The notes below the pieces were generated by a model. That model was given only the letters and a program-made list of their open reading frames with translations. It was not told where the DNA came from and did not search any database. A stretch of 21,404 nt of DNA from an uncultured Collinsella sp. (lineage in GTDB: Bacteria; Actinomycetota; Coriobacteriia; Coriobacteriales; Coriobacteriaceae). The DNA lies in NCBI GenBank assembly GCA_905194675.1, contig CAJJTG010000039.1:1-21404 (forward strand). Direction: 5' to 3'. A program made the translations under genes and the position numbers. Shown here piece after piece: positions 21,048 to 21,404 of the stretch (positions within the stretch are counted from its first letter, which is position 1; each line of letters starts with the position of its first letter).

Positions 21048-21087
21048 AAAATGCCCGCCGGTATCACACGTACCGGCGGGCATTTTT
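21048..21087. terminator. Bidirectional terminator between the membrane protein and the MoaE-like gene
   Basis: AAAATGCCCGCCGGTA pairs with TACCGGCGGGCATTTTT around a 7-base loop, with T runs on both strands. It serves two convergent genes. Confidence 0.92.
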
Positions 21088-21116
21088 ATAAACGACCCTT
21101 CTATCGACGCAAGCCT

Positions 21117-21404
21117 CTACGCCTCGCGCTCGACCTCACTCACGCATTCGTTCTTAATGGTGCCAACGAGCGCCTGCAGCGCATCGACCACGTGCGGGCG
21201 AATGTCCCCGCCAATGAGCACGAGCATGATGTCGTCACCTACGGCAAGCTCGCCGCTTGCCAGCCACACACGCACATAGCCGATACCCGGCATCGCACGC
21301 GTCGCCTCGATAGCAGCCTGCACCTTCTGAGCATCGAAGCCAAACACCATGCCGCCCACCTTATGCCCAGGCGCCACGCCATCGGTCTCGACTCCGCGCA
21401 CCTC
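21117..21404 (-). CDS. MoaE-like molybdopterin synthase large-subunit domain protein, N-terminus outside the window
   Basis: The frame is open to the window edge, so the N-terminus is missing. The visible 95 residues include GIGYVRVWLASGELAVGDDI, then MLVLIGGDIRPHVVDALQAL and VGTIKNECVSEVE. This is like the MoaE core, where a conserved HRxGxLxVGExxVxVxxxxxHR pattern binds the small subunit and substrate. Here the His/Arg and the usual C-terminal PIWKKE are not seen, so it may be a diverged paralogue with another role. MoaE itself inserts sulfur into precursor Z to make molybdopterin. A GTG at 21401 is internal to the frame and should not be taken as the start. Confidence 0.55.
   Translation of the reverse strand, partial: EVRGVETDGVAPGHKVGGMVFGFDAQKVQAAIEATRAMPGIGYVRVWLASGELAVGDDIMLVLIGGDIRPHVVDALQALVGTIKNECVSEVEREA

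Noticed and set aside
19791..21083. Long minus-strand open frame opposite the type IV membrane protein
   Set aside because: His/Asp/Gly-rich antisense shadow; the plus-strand product has regular membrane segments and a good ribosome site.

Overview
The window looks like chromosome of a high-GC anaerobic gut actinobacterium, most likely Collinsella or a close relative in Coriobacteriia. This is an inference from codon use, the NfnAB-type flavoprotein pair, Tat-type lipoproteins and the dense short GGGGACAG-core repeats. No marker gene here settles the species.

Layout. 1-3200 (+): the 3' end of pth (peptidyl-tRNA hydrolase), then a two-gene operon for an NfnAB/SudAB-type electron-bifurcating ferredoxin:NADP oxidoreductase with a structured leader. 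3200-3590: a gene-free composite of hairpins, including six copies of a 15-nt motif in alternating orientation every 40 bp. 3589-7409 (-): a cytidylate-kinase-like protein, then a complete polar amino acid ABC importer (ATPase, Tat lipoprotein binding protein, two permeases). 7634-9355 (-): a membrane-anchored parvulin-type foldase followed by a GatB/YqeY protein. 9543-10881 (-): a RelB-like antitoxin, a PIN-domain toxin and a lone PTS IIA protein.

10.9-15.8 kb is a more AT-rich accessory islet. It holds a truncated DNA-binding/ATPase-family remnant with a 13-bp tandem repeat, an intact short Crp/Fnr-type regulator whose promoter contains a C10 tract, two zinc-ribbon proteins, two small unknown proteins, a decayed second copy of the Crp-like gene, and a small Tat lipoprotein. 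A 14-bp dyad (consensus near TTATCAttTGATAA) occurs twice at the intact regulator promoter, once before the decayed copy and near the lipoprotein gene, suggesting a small local regulon.

15.8-19.5 kb (-) is core purine synthesis: purF, purM, purN. 19.8-21.0 kb (+) is a type IV putative ABC-transporter membrane protein, and the window ends in a partial MoaE-like gene (-).

The most unusual features are three. First, a family of GGGGACAG-core hairpins, several of which start on, or within a few bases of, the stop codons of unrelated genes (pth, purF, the kinase, PTS IIA). Second, the 40-bp-phased alternating array at 3268-3483. Third, the Crp-like regulator system with its homopolymer-tuned promoter, shared operators and decayed paralogue. 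No CRISPR, rRNA, tRNA, integrase or transposase gene was seen.
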